A stretch of 12,300 nucleotides of DNA from Candidatus Saccharimonadia bacterium. GTDB taxonomy: Bacteria; Patescibacteriota; Saccharimonadia; Saccharimonadales; SZUA-47. How positions within the stretch are numbered: position 1 is the first letter of the stretch; each line of letters starts with the position of its first letter. The position numbers were made by a program, and so were the translations under genes. Location of the stretch: NCBI GenBank assembly GCA_938050265.1, contig CALLJT010000088.1, positions 1 through 12,300 of the forward strand, in the 5' to 3' direction. Positions 1 to 7,465 of the stretch are shown piece by piece. The notes under the pieces were generated by a model, which saw only the letters and a program-made list of their open reading frames with translations, ran no database searches and was not told the origin of the DNA.

Positions 1-776
1 TCTGGGAGATGTTCATCAGAATAATTTTCGTTGCGGAACCGCGGGCCGATGTCGTAGACTTTTTCGTATCCTGCGCCGAGTAATCGCTTGAGCGGAAGCT
101 CATGAGAAATACGCAAATAGAAGTCCTCGCCCAGTGCATCCATGTGCGTTACGAACGGGTTCGCGTCTGCGCCCCCTGTTGTGTGCTCCAAGACAGGAAT
201 GTTTATTTCAAGATATCCGTCACTATTCAGAAAGTCACGTGCTGCCTGCCAAAACTGAGAGCGGCGCTCAAATCGTTTCCGAACTGCCGGGTTTATTGCC
301 ATATCCAAGTACCGGCGACGCAGGCGTGTCTCTTTGTCGTCGAGCTTTTCAGGTAGTGGCCGCAGGACTTTGGTCAGGATACGCAAACCTTTTACGTCGA
401 CCGACAGCTCGCCACTGTCACTGTTCGCCACAACTCCGGCGGCCTCTACGATGTCCCCACGCGTCAGCAGACCAACGTCAGTAAACCCGAGCAAGCCCTT
501 TTCATACTGTGCATTCAGCGACTCTTCGCGCACTATCAGCTGTATTTTTGCCCCACCGTCTTCGATATCTATAAAATGGATGCCGCCATGTTCGCGGTGG
601 CTCATAAGCCGCCCAGCAACACATGCCCCCTTGCCCATTTTCTCGTCTGCGTTATCTATGATCTCAGATACAGCAGTATCGCGAAAACTTCGCGCCGGGT
701 ATGGATCTACGCCCAATGCTCGTAGTTTCGCAACCTTCTCAAGCTGCTCATCTCTGTATTCTTTTAGCGAACTCAT
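1..776 (-). CDS. lysS: Lysyl-tRNA synthetase, class II (N-terminal 258 residues; 3' end outside window)
   Basis: LysRS attaches lysine to tRNA-Lys in the cytoplasm using ATP. Reading the minus strand from ATG 776-774 gives MSSLKEYRDEQLEKVAKLRA and 258 uninterrupted codons to the window edge. The start is fixed because an in-frame TAA (779-777) directly precedes the ATG. Residues about 50-140 form the OB-fold anticodon-binding domain (GRLMSHREHGGIHFIDIEDG, then KIQLIVREE). The class II core follows: RRRYLDM (154-158 region), motif 1 ending EINIPVL (190-196), GGADANPFVTHMDALGEDFYL (201-221), and motif 2 FRNE (247-250) with the loop NYSDEHLP. Motif 3 lies outside the window. The loop differs from the common bacterial form, FRNEG followed by RHNPEFT, but from memory similar forms occur in CPR bacteria. 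The gene follows the giant adhesin by 92 bp and probably has its own promoter. The family call is secure. Confidence 0.95.
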   Translation of the reverse strand, partial: MSSLKEYRDEQLEKVAKLRALGVDPYPARSFRDTAVSEIIDNADEKMGKGACVAGRLMSHREHGGIHFIDIEDGGAKIQLIVREESLNAQYEKGLLGFTDVGLLTRGDIVEAAGVVANSDSGELSVDVKGLRILTKVLRPLPEKLDDKETRLRRRYLDMAINPAVRKRFERRSQFWQAARDFLNSDGYLEINIPVLEHTTGGADANPFVTHMDALGEDFYLRISHELPLKRLLGAGYEKVYDIGPRFRNENYSDEHLP

Positions 777-785
777 TTAGTACAG

Positions 786-805
786 TTTACCGCTTTTAGC
801 GTAAA
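786..805 (-). other. Stem-loop immediately upstream of lysS
   Basis: On the plus strand TTTAC-c-GCT-TTT-AGC-GTAAA forms an 8-bp stem with one bulged C and a 3-base loop. It ends nine bases before the lysS start codon, between the TTGACA box and the gene. No T-run follows on either strand, so it is not a typical intrinsic terminator. It could be an operator or a leader hairpin affecting initiation. It could also simply be chance in an A/T-containing spacer. Confidence 0.35.
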
Positions 806-824
806 GATTCCAGCTGCTTGTCAA
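796..824 (-). promoter_or_regulatory. Possible lysS promoter
   Basis: On the minus strand a perfect TTGACA -35 box sits at 824-819, about 43 bases before the lysS ATG. The matching -10 at 16-18 bases spacing is poor (ACGCTA, CGCTAA or GCTAAA). A better -10-like TAAACT lies at 789-784 but is 29 bases from the -35, and would give an essentially leaderless transcript starting near the ATG. No Shine-Dalgarno sequence precedes the ATG. The -35 is convincing and the rest is not. Confidence 0.3.
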
Positions 825-868
825 GAGCCATTAAAGATACTTCGTGATGCTCTGCATGCTCCATCAAT

Positions 869-964
869 CTATCTGCGCGCACCCCTCCTCACACCTACAG
901 CAATCAAAGAGACCGCCACTCCTGTTGCAGCGAACAGTAGTGCTCCCTGCCCGGTAGGGCTCAA
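869..964 (-). other. C-terminal cell-wall-sorting-like signal (LSPTG, helix, basic tail)
   Basis: Residues 2066-2096 of the giant protein read LSPTG, then the hydrophobic stretch ALLFAATGVAVSLIAVGV, then RRGARR and the stop. This is the three-part layout of a sortase substrate, but the pentapeptide is LSPTG rather than LPXTG, with proline one place later. It may be a substrate of a variant sortase, or just a C-terminal membrane anchor. No sortase gene is visible in this window. Confidence 0.6.
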
Positions 965-3900
965 GTCTGTTTCTGTACCGATGCTGACGACTGCTGGGTC
1001 GCTTGGGCCTGCAGTGGTTGGGTCGTCACTGACACCAAGGATGCCCTGGTATTCAATGTCGGCTTGGTTTTCGTAGGTTTGTTCTATGTCGGGGTTGTCG
1101 ATGATGACGTCGAAGGTAATGATCACTTCGTTGTCGGCATCGACTGGGTCGGTTATGCCAGGATCTGGGGAGATGTCGGCTGTGACGATGACCCGTCCGA
1201 GTGGGTAGGATGTGCTTGGTGCTTCGTAGGTACAGCTATGTACGACACTGGTGCCTTGTGGGCTGCAGTTGAGGTTACCGTGGTAGGTCGTATCAACAGG
1301 TGGTTCGTCAGTTATGATGACGCCGTTTGCCTGGTAGGCTGAGTCATTGATCCAGACCATGTCCCAGGTGATGATGCTTTGACCACCATCAAGTCTACCG
1401 GTCTTTTCACCATACGGTGGATCGAATACGTAGATGAGGAGTGCTTGACTGTCTTCGTCTGTGACGTTTGGCTGACCAGTTGCGCTGCCGTCTGGGAGTA
1501 CTGGTGTGCCGGTGACGGTTGCTGTATTGTCGACGGATGTGTTGGTCGTGGTGTTGTAGTAGTAATACACCGTGTCGCCAGGTGCAAGTGGGATTGGATC
1601 ACTTGCAGCTAGTTGTGTCATGTCTGAGTCGGTAATGCCAAGTGTTGGGTCGCTGAGTGTGACTGGGCTGAGGTGTGTACTGCCGTTGTTAGTGACCGTG
1701 AAACAGTAGGTTATGTCTTTGTCTGCCTTGGTCTTGTCCACAATGACAAGCTCATCAACTGCTGCGGCAGTGGTACACTGTGCGCCGCTGTCGTGCCCTT
1801 CATAGAGTTGCTTCTCTATGGTGACTGATGGTGTCTGCAGCTGTGGGTCTACGTCGACTGTGTCTGTGTCGGGAAGGTCAGTTGGACTCTGCACAAGAGC
1901 ACTTGGGAGTGCAACAGTGACGACGTTCGAGACTGTACCAGTGACGCTACCTGCAAAGTCTGCAGTGACTGAGTATGTTGCGACGCCTCCGTTGTTTAGG
2001 GTGACTGTTTCGTTAATGGCGCCTGAACCACTGGCGTTTGCACAAGCTTCGGTGAGGGTACCTGTACCAGGCGTTGAGATTGTACACGTCCATGAAGTGA
2101 AGCTGACACCTGCGGCTGGCAGTGCATCGACAACCGAGATACCAGCTGCGTCGAGTGGGCCGTTGTTGGTGACGTGCAGTGTGTAGGTACGCGTGTCTGT
2201 GGTGCCGAGTGTATAGATGCTTGAGTCGACTTGCTTGTCTACTGACACATCACTGACCTGCACAAAGCCGAAGTCTACTGCAAGGTGTGACTGGGCATCA
2301 CCGTACGGGCTTTCTGCGCCGTTACCAGTTGTGATGTCTGTCTCGTCTGTTGGTAGTGTGCTGTGAGCAAGGGTGACTGTATGCGATACAAAGTTACCGT
2401 GTATGTTGGTCGTGTTTACGCCATGGTCGTACTGGTCTGGTGAGGCTGCAGTTGCAGCACGGGTTGAAGACTGCACACTTGCTGGCAAGCCTGTTGCAAC
2501 GACTTCAACGACGTAGTCGCCTGGAGTGAGGTTATCGAAGCGGTAGTAGCCGCTTGCGTCAGTTGCCTGTGTAGCGAGGATAGTTGTGAAGGCAGTATCG
2601 CTTGCAGCATAGAGGTTAACCGTCACTGAGCTAATGCCCGCTTCGGTGCCGTCCTGGATGCCATTGTTGGTTGTGCCACCGCCACTGCCGTTGTCGAGCC
2701 AGACACGGTTACCGAGGCTAAATGGCTTGAAGAAGCCCAGGTCAACGCTGTAGTTGGTGTAGGTGTTAGTGTCACCGTCTGTTGTTGGTTCTGTATTGTA
2801 TGCCAGAGTGACTGCGTTGGTAACGTGCGTCACGCCTGTGTCTGCTTGACCGTTATCGTCATTGTCGTCTGTGTCGGTGTCGACGTCTGGGGCTGGTTCG
2901 CTTGAACCAGTGACGGATGTGAGTACGTTCGTGTTGCCAGTTGAGCTTACGAAAGTCATACTTGTGTCGCCATTAATGTCTGGGATACGTACAACATAGT
3001 CTTCGGGCAAAAGGCCACTGAATGTCCAGTTGCCATTGGCGTCAGTGACGGCTTCGCCTGGGGTTGCAGAATTGGAACCTGTCTGTGTCACGAGTGTGTC
3101 GCCTACCGTGTAGGTGCCGCTATCGTCGGTGTCGACATAGAGTTCGACTGTCACACCGCTGAGTCCCGGTTCGCCAGCGTCAACGCTGCCGTTGTTGTTG
3201 CGGTCTTCCCAGATAAGGTTACCGATGCTAAGCAGTGACACATAGCCCTGGTCTACTGTTAGGCGGATCTCGCTTGGGCTGAGGGTGTGTATTTCTGTCC
3301 AGCCGTCTGCAACGCTACCGTCTGAGTCAGTAGCATCCAGTGGGTCGGTAGCAGGGCCTTGGGTAGTCGGTACATAGGTTGCGAGTGCGCTCGAGCTGTG
3401 GTCGAATTCGACCCAGTAGTCGACACCTGCAGTCAGGTTACCGAATACGTAGAAGCCATCAGATGTCCCGTTGTTCATTGTCGTGGTTGTCGCGAAGGTG
3501 CTATCCCCTGCACTTGGGCCGGGTGTGCCGTCATCATCAATGCGTAGATGGACAGTCACGCCATTGATGCCAGGCTCGCCTCCGTCTTGGATGCCATCGT
3601 TGTCGGTGTCATTCCAGACATAGTCACCAAGCATTGGTGGCATGAACACAAACGCGTCGTCTTCGTCGTCCTGACTGCCAGTTGCAGCAAACGTTGATGG
3701 GTCGGCAATAGTGAGTGAGTTCACAACAGAGTCAGTGTCGTCTTCTGTCATTGCGGTGATCTGAGAGACGTTCTGGTTGAGTTTGTTGGATGCCAGTGAA
3801 TTAGCGGTAAAGGTTGCGACATCAGCATCACGCAGTTCGGCATCAAGCACCAGTGTTGCAGATGCACCTGCAGCAAGTGTTCCAACATTCCAAGTGATGA

Positions 3901-6900
3901 TGTCTGTACCAAACGGTGACGTACCTGTGACTGGGAAGACAGTTGGGACAGAGCCGGCAGAGACACTGGCGACGCCAGTTACTCTGATGCCTTCTGGGAC
4001 ATAATCTGTCAGGACGATTGCGTTACCTGGCATGAGGGTGCTTTGGTTTGTGACAGAGATTTGGTACTGGAAGGCAGTTGTACCGGCAGCTGGTGGTATG
4101 TCTATGACTTCAGCGTCAGTGAAGACCGTATCTGCGTCAGTACCATCGACCAGCTTATTGATTGCTACGTCAGGGAGAGCATAGAACCCAAAGTCGACGG
4201 TGAGGTTCGAGCTGTTGTCGTCAGGAGTGATCGAACCTGTTTGGGCGTTGGCTTCTGTTTCGTCTGCACCGGCATTAGCGCCTGTTGTTGCTTCGCTGGT
4301 TGGTTCGGTAGCCTCAGCAAGGGTGATGAGGCTACTCATAGTAATGTAGCCTGTTGGAATTGCAGCATTGCCGAGGTCTCGACCATCGTCGTCATTGTCT
4401 GCATTCGAGTCAGTTGTTGGTTCAAAGCTACCAGCAGTCGCGTTCGTCAGACCTTGGGCCGTAGAGCTATACAGATCTGCCAGGTCAACACCAGTTGTAG
4501 AATCTATGGTTACTGCTGTGTTGCCTGCCGTGGGCAGAGCAACAAAGTAGTCTTCAGGCATAAGGCCTTCGAACCAATACTTGCCAGCAGCATCCGTAAC
4601 TTGTGTGGCAACAAGTGTGTCGTTGACTGGATCAAAGGTGCCAGTACCGTCGGTGTCTTCCCATAGCTCAACTGTCGTAGCTTCGATGCCGTCTTCACCG
4701 GCATCGAATGTACCGTTATTATTGGCGTCGTGGAAGATGAGGTTTCCGAGGCGTAACGTTACGGGCACTACAAATCCAGCATCAATGGAATGATTATTCT
4801 GGCCAATTATGCCCGTCGTGACGGTCACTGTCGTGCCTGTAATATCAGAATCATTCAGATCAGGATTAGTTCCTTCACCAGAATCAACAACTGTCGCCAA
4901 TAAGGTAGAAGCAGCGACACCGCCCGGCAACGTGCTGGTAGTAGTGGTGACGTCAAAATCGATTACATATGTTGTATTAGCATTAACGCCATGACCAGAG
5001 TTAAATACATAATAGCCGTTTGCATCAGTTGTCGTAACCGCAAGTACCGTCGTGCCGTCGGCAGCAAATAACGTAACTGTCACACCGGCAAGTGCACTTT
5101 CTCCTGGATCCTGCGCTCCATCCTGGTCCCCGTCAAGCCACACGAAGTTTCCGATTTCCATAGGTATGGCACAGCCTTCAACGTCTCCGATCGATGCACC
5201 TTTGCCTGGATTTTCGTCATCTAGGGTAGACTGGTACTGGCCAGAAAAGAACTCAATGGGACTGCCATCAACGGTCTCATTGGGTAGCGTAGATATGACA
5301 CCGAGACCACCCGATCCAAACGTCTCAGGGTCCATAACAGATACGACGATTTCGTTAGAATACGGCTTGTAGTACAAGCCACCTTGTGAGGTTTCGTTGT
5401 GTGTATCCCTGCCGTCATCTAGACCCTTTCTATCCTGCCAATACCATTCTGATCTGGTATCGTAGGGTCCACCACCGCCATCCTGAATATTAGTACCTTC
5501 ATTAGGCCAGACAATTCGAGACGTTGGATCACAATCAGTAGTCTGTCCTTCTATTACCCATGACACATTCTCTGGATCACCGGTCGTATTGCATACGTGT
5601 AATAATTCACCAGATATATACGTCCTATATATTTCTGTATCGCTTGGGTCGGGCTGGTATTGATCCGAGGCATGCTGCAGGCTGAAACGGTTAACGTAGC
5701 CCAACACCATTGAACCATCATCAAGAAGCTCTATATCGGAAAGTATGGGCTGCTGCTCTCCTGCATCCGTGTACGTTGCTCGGGCCTTAAGTCTGTCTGG
5801 ATCCCAGGTGTCTTTCCAGGGGCCAAATGTACCGCTACCAACACAGCTTGTTGTGTTGCCGCAGCCTCGCTCATATGCAAGCGGCACCGTCAGTAGTGAT
5901 GCGCCTTGAGTCGGTGCAGATGGGTCTGCAAAATTAACCTCGACAACGTGAGACTCAAGATCAAGATAGAAATCAGTATTTGTGGGATCCTGATTGGTCG
6001 AATTTTGGGCAGTACACGTCACACCGATAAGTGCTTTGTCCGAGTTGACCGCATTTGTTGCCCAAATCTGATAATCGTCAGTGTTGGTTGTATCTGCACA
6101 GCCTGGGTTTGCGACCGAAAGGTTCCCTTGGTATATGGGCGTACCCGTCGCCAGACTATAGAACATAATGGCTCGTGCATCTAGATTAGCTACCAATAGT
6201 GTCTGACCATCTGGAGTTACGTCAATGTCCCCTATGCCTGTCTTGGCCACATCTGCAAAGATGCCCGCGTCAATAGAAGGCTGATTGAGATCGCGACCTG
6301 CGGGCTCTACACCGTATGAAGGGCCACCAAGTGTATTGAGGTCAACACTATTCCATGTGCCCGACGGATACGACACCCAATACAAACCGTCAACGCCGCG
6401 AGCTCCAAGATCATAATGACGCATCAGTACCGCGGATGAAAATAATGTGCTTGACCATTCATCATATGCGATTCCCCACACTGCACCGAGCGATGAATTG
6501 TCATCGCCAGAATCAGCTGCACCAACCCCGCCGTCTTTGTGGCCAATTTTTTCTACAGGAAATTGCGTCAACGGCCCTCCAATATAGGCAGTCCCTCTAT
6601 CATCATAGTTGACACCCACCAAGACATCAGTTGCTGTTACATTTGGATCATCCCTATAGCCTCCGATAAAGCATGTTGTCCACAATTTCCCTGCTGCACT
6701 ATTAGCGTTACCCTCGAAGCCACTTCCTGATGTTGGGCAGGCAGATGGCGGCACAAACCCAAAGTTAACGGTATCGCCATCATTGGCAATCTGAACATCA
6801 CCAAAACCGAATGATTCTGTATAGCCGAGTGCGATATCCGCAGCATCGAGGGTAAACTCAAGACGAAACGGACCAGCCAACGCAGCAACACCGCAACTAT

Positions 6901-7159
6901 AGCTCGTCCCCGTCACTGCACAGGTTGCGGTTGCCCCGGTCGAGTCATACGCTTCAACTACAACCCCATTCGCCGGGTAGTTGGTCGCCGCCAATGTATC
7001 TTCATTATGATCGAGGACACCGTCTCTGTCAAAATCAGCAAAAAAGACCCCATTCAAGAAGCCTGGTGACGCTTCTGAAGTACTTGAACTCTGTACGACT
7101 ATTCCACTAACTAAAAAAATTGCTATAAAAAACGAGATCTTTAATGCGCCCTTTACCAC
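869..7159 (-). CDS. Giant secreted surface protein with SdrD-B, propeller-like and DUF11 modules and a C-terminal sorting-like signal (2096 aa)
   Basis: Probably a wall- or membrane-anchored adhesin/stalk protein. The GTG start (7159-7157) has AAGGGAG seven bases upstream and an in-frame TAA at 7180-7178, so it is the only good start. Residues 1-31 are a signal peptide (KISFFIAIFLVSGIVV). Residues 34-136 are an SdrD-B-like module (DFDRDGVLD ... VNFGF). Residues 137-667 resemble a beta-propeller (GIGDIDVTPDGQTLLVANLD, GGLYYKPYSNEIVVSV). Five more SdrD-B modules start at 668, 803, 1176, 1311 and 1481, with Ca-loop-like DxDxDG or NNNG motifs, and most end in a VDFGF-type strand. DUF11-like modules start at 997, 1637 and 1778. 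A final beta-domain (1917-2060) precedes LSPTG (2066-2070), a hydrophobic helix and the tail RRGARR. SdrD-B and DUF11 are established surface-protein modules. The ligand is unknown. I see no catalytic motif. Confidence 0.88.
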   Translation of the reverse strand: MVKGALKISFFIAIFLVSGIVVQSSSTSEASPGFLNGVFFADFDRDGVLDHNEDTLAATNYPANGVVVEAYDSTGATATCAVTGTSYSCGVAALAGPFRLEFTLDAADIALGYTESFGFGDVQIANDGDTVNFGFVPPSACPTSGSGFEGNANSAAGKLWTTCFIGGYRDDPNVTATDVLVGVNYDDRGTAYIGGPLTQFPVEKIGHKDGGVGAADSGDDNSSLGAVWGIAYDEWSSTLFSSAVLMRHYDLGARGVDGLYWVSYPSGTWNSVDLNTLGGPSYGVEPAGRDLNQPSIDAGIFADVAKTGIGDIDVTPDGQTLLVANLDARAIMFYSLATGTPIYQGNLSVANPGCADTTNTDDYQIWATNAVNSDKALIGVTCTAQNSTNQDPTNTDFYLDLESHVVEVNFADPSAPTQGASLLTVPLAYERGCGNTTSCVGSGTFGPWKDTWDPDRLKARATYTDAGEQQPILSDIELLDDGSMVLGYVNRFSLQHASDQYQPDPSDTEIYRTYISGELLHVCNTTGDPENVSWVIEGQTTDCDPTSRIVWPNEGTNIQDGGGGPYDTRSEWYWQDRKGLDDGRDTHNETSQGGLYYKPYSNEIVVSVMDPETFGSGGLGVISTLPNETVDGSPIEFFSGQYQSTLDDENPGKGASIGDVEGCAIPMEIGNFVWLDGDQDGAQDPGESALAGVTVTLFAADGTTVLAVTTTDANGYYVFNSGHGVNANTTYVIDFDVTTTTSTLPGGVAASTLLATVVDSGEGTNPDLNDSDITGTTVTVTTGIIGQNNHSIDAGFVVPVTLRLGNLIFHDANNNGTFDAGEDGIEATTVELWEDTDGTGTFDPVNDTLVATQVTDAAGKYWFEGLMPEDYFVALPTAGNTAVTIDSTTGVDLADLYSSTAQGLTNATAGSFEPTTDSNADNDDDGRDLGNAAIPTGYITMSSLITLAEATEPTSEATTGANAGADETEANAQTGSITPDDNSSNLTVDFGFYALPDVAINKLVDGTDADTVFTDAEVIDIPPAAGTTAFQYQISVTNQSTLMPGNAIVLTDYVPEGIRVTGVASVSAGSVPTVFPVTGTSPFGTDIITWNVGTLAAGASATLVLDAELRDADVATFTANSLASNKLNQNVSQITAMTEDDTDSVVNSLTIADPSTFAATGSQDDEDDAFVFMPPMLGDYVWNDTDNDGIQDGGEPGINGVTVHLRIDDDGTPGPSAGDSTFATTTTMNNGTSDGFYVFGNLTAGVDYWVEFDHSSSALATYVPTTQGPATDPLDATDSDGSVADGWTEIHTLSPSEIRLTVDQGYVSLLSIGNLIWEDRNNNGSVDAGEPGLSGVTVELYVDTDDSGTYTVGDTLVTQTGSNSATPGEAVTDANGNWTFSGLLPEDYVVRIPDINGDTSMTFVSSTGNTNVLTSVTGSSEPAPDVDTDTDDNDDNGQADTGVTHVTNAVTLAYNTEPTTDGDTNTYTNYSVDLGFFKPFSLGNRVWLDNGSGGGTTNNGIQDGTEAGISSVTVNLYAASDTAFTTILATQATDASGYYRFDNLTPGDYVVEVVATGLPASVQSSTRAATAASPDQYDHGVNTTNIHGNFVSHTVTLAHSTLPTDETDITTGNGAESPYGDAQSHLAVDFGFVQVSDVSVDKQVDSSIYTLGTTDTRTYTLHVTNNGPLDAAGISVVDALPAAGVSFTSWTCTISTPGTGTLTEACANASGSGAINETVTLNNGGVATYSVTADFAGSVTGTVSNVVTVALPSALVQSPTDLPDTDTVDVDPQLQTPSVTIEKQLYEGHDSGAQCTTAAAVDELVIVDKTKADKDITYCFTVTNNGSTHLSPVTLSDPTLGITDSDMTQLAASDPIPLAPGDTVYYYYNTTTNTSVDNTATVTGTPVLPDGSATGQPNVTDEDSQALLIYVFDPPYGEKTGRLDGGQSIITWDMVWINDSAYQANGVIITDEPPVDTTYHGNLNCSPQGTSVVHSCTYEAPSTSYPLGRVIVTADISPDPGITDPVDADNEVIITFDVIIDNPDIEQTYENQADIEYQGILGVSDDPTTAGPSDPAVVSIGTETDLSPTGQGALLFAATGVAVSLIAVGVRRGARR
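2252..5158 (-). repeat. Tandem SdrD-B-type module array (protein-level repeat)
   Basis: Five diverged copies start at residues 668, 803, 1176, 1311 and 1481, with a DUF11-like module (997-1175) between the second and third. Each begins with a G[N/D]xxW/F strand, an acidic loop and GE. Most end with a V-D-x-G-F/Y strand. Copies 1, 3 and 5 share VW.D and an AQD or IQD; copies 2 and 4 share NLI, NNNG, DAGE and PEDY. The repeats are too diverged at DNA level to be a recent tandem duplication. Confidence 0.8.
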
Positions 7160-7166
7160 TGTCGTG

Positions 7167-7173
7167 CTCCCTT
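7167..7173 (-). promoter_or_regulatory. Ribosome binding site deciding the GTG start
   Basis: AAGGGAG lies seven bases before the GTG at 7159. It is the only clear Shine-Dalgarno sequence in the window; lysS and the 840-aa gene have none. It supports GTG over the rarer codons between the in-frame stop (7180-7178) and the GTG. Confidence 0.7.
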
Positions 7174-7200
7174 TTTCTTACGGCATTAATAGGTTTCGAG

Positions 7201-7218
7201 AGCGTGCTGCGACACGCC
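7201..7218 (-). other. Hairpin in the leader of the giant gene
   Basis: GCGTG and CACGC (7202-7206 and 7213-7217, plus strand) form a 5-bp stem with a 6-base loop, extended by one possible G-U pair. It would lie in the roughly 130-base 5' leader predicted from the promoter at 7296-7323, about 40 bases before the start codon. No T-run follows. It is short enough to be chance. Confidence 0.3.
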
Positions 7219-7277
7219 TTTGTCACTGTAATGCTTTTTAGATTATCAACCCCTACCATTTCAAATGAATGCGACTT

Positions 7278-7295
7278 CACTGATATATACCAGTG
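7278..7295. promoter_or_regulatory. Near-palindromic 18-bp candidate operator
   Basis: On the minus strand CACTGGTATATATCAGTG is an 18-bp inverted repeat with a single mismatched (G-T) pair around a TATATA centre. It begins directly after the -10 hexamer of the promoter at 7296-7323, so it would cover the transcription start, a usual position for a repressor operator. As RNA it could also fold as the very 5' hairpin of the message. No regulator gene is visible in the window. Confidence 0.5.
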
Positions 7296-7323
7296 ATTGT
7301 ATACAAGCATAAGCGATAGTCAA
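7296..7323 (-). promoter_or_regulatory. Sigma70-type promoter for the giant surface protein gene
   Basis: Minus strand TTGACT (7323-7318, 5 of 6 matches to consensus), a 16-base spacer, then TACAAT (7301-7296, 5 of 6). The -10 overlaps a perfect 10-bp palindrome, TTGTATACAA (7297-7306). The predicted start near 7289 gives a leader of about 130 bases with a good ribosome binding site. It is the best promoter match I found in the window. Confidence 0.6.
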
Positions 7324-7361
7324 GTCGTATTTCTGGCATACACGTACCCTGCATCACGATA

Positions 7362-7419
7362 CCCCGCAGTTTATGGGGATGATACAATACTCAGCCTCTT
7401 CAGAGAACAAAAAACTGCG
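7362..7419 (-). repeat. Inverted repeat cluster downstream of the 840-aa gene
   Basis: CGCAGTTT (7365-7372) and AAACTGCG (7412-7419) form a perfect 8-bp inverted repeat 39 bases apart. One arm also falls in the loop of a second hairpin on the minus strand, CCCC-ATAAACTGC-GGGG (7378-7362 reading down). The same bases could therefore pair in a long hairpin or as a loop-to-upstream contact. It lies upstream of the giant gene's promoter, so it would be in the 3' tail of the 840-aa transcript, possibly shaping its 3' end. Confidence 0.4.
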
Positions 7420-7465
7420 ACATTAAAATATCATTACTTTTCACATACTACACCCTATTCGTACA

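Larger units (their letters stand above)
7160..7465. other. Intergenic region (306 bp) between the 840-aa and 2096-aa genes
   Basis: No credible coding region lies here; a 67-codon minus-strand frame crossing into the giant gene has no recognisable product. Going downstream on the minus strand, the region holds the end of the 840-aa transcript, an inverted-repeat cluster (7362-7419), the promoter (7296-7323), the near-palindrome (7278-7295), a small leader hairpin (7201-7218) and the ribosome binding site. A TTTTTT run (plus-strand AAAAAA at about 7409-7414) has no stable hairpin directly before it, so I do not call an intrinsic terminator. Confidence 0.6.

Noticed and set aside
102..780. Plus-strand open frames of 84-148 codons at the left end
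   Set aside because: They lie antisense to lysS, whose protein sequence is unmistakable on the minus strand.
4043..4666. Plus-strand 207-codon frame
   Set aside because: It is antisense to the SdrD-B/DUF11 part of the giant gene and has no recognisable domain or ribosome binding site. Long antisense frames are expected from the biased codon use there.
7107..7310. Minus-strand 67-codon frame covering the leader of the giant gene
   Set aside because: It overlaps the giant gene's start in another frame, covers the promoter region, and resembles no known peptide. It has no good ribosome binding site.
7405..7420. Intrinsic terminator at the TTTTTT run after the 840-aa gene
   Set aside because: The T-run is not preceded by a stable GC-rich hairpin on the minus strand. 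The run is partly inside one arm of an inverted repeat.
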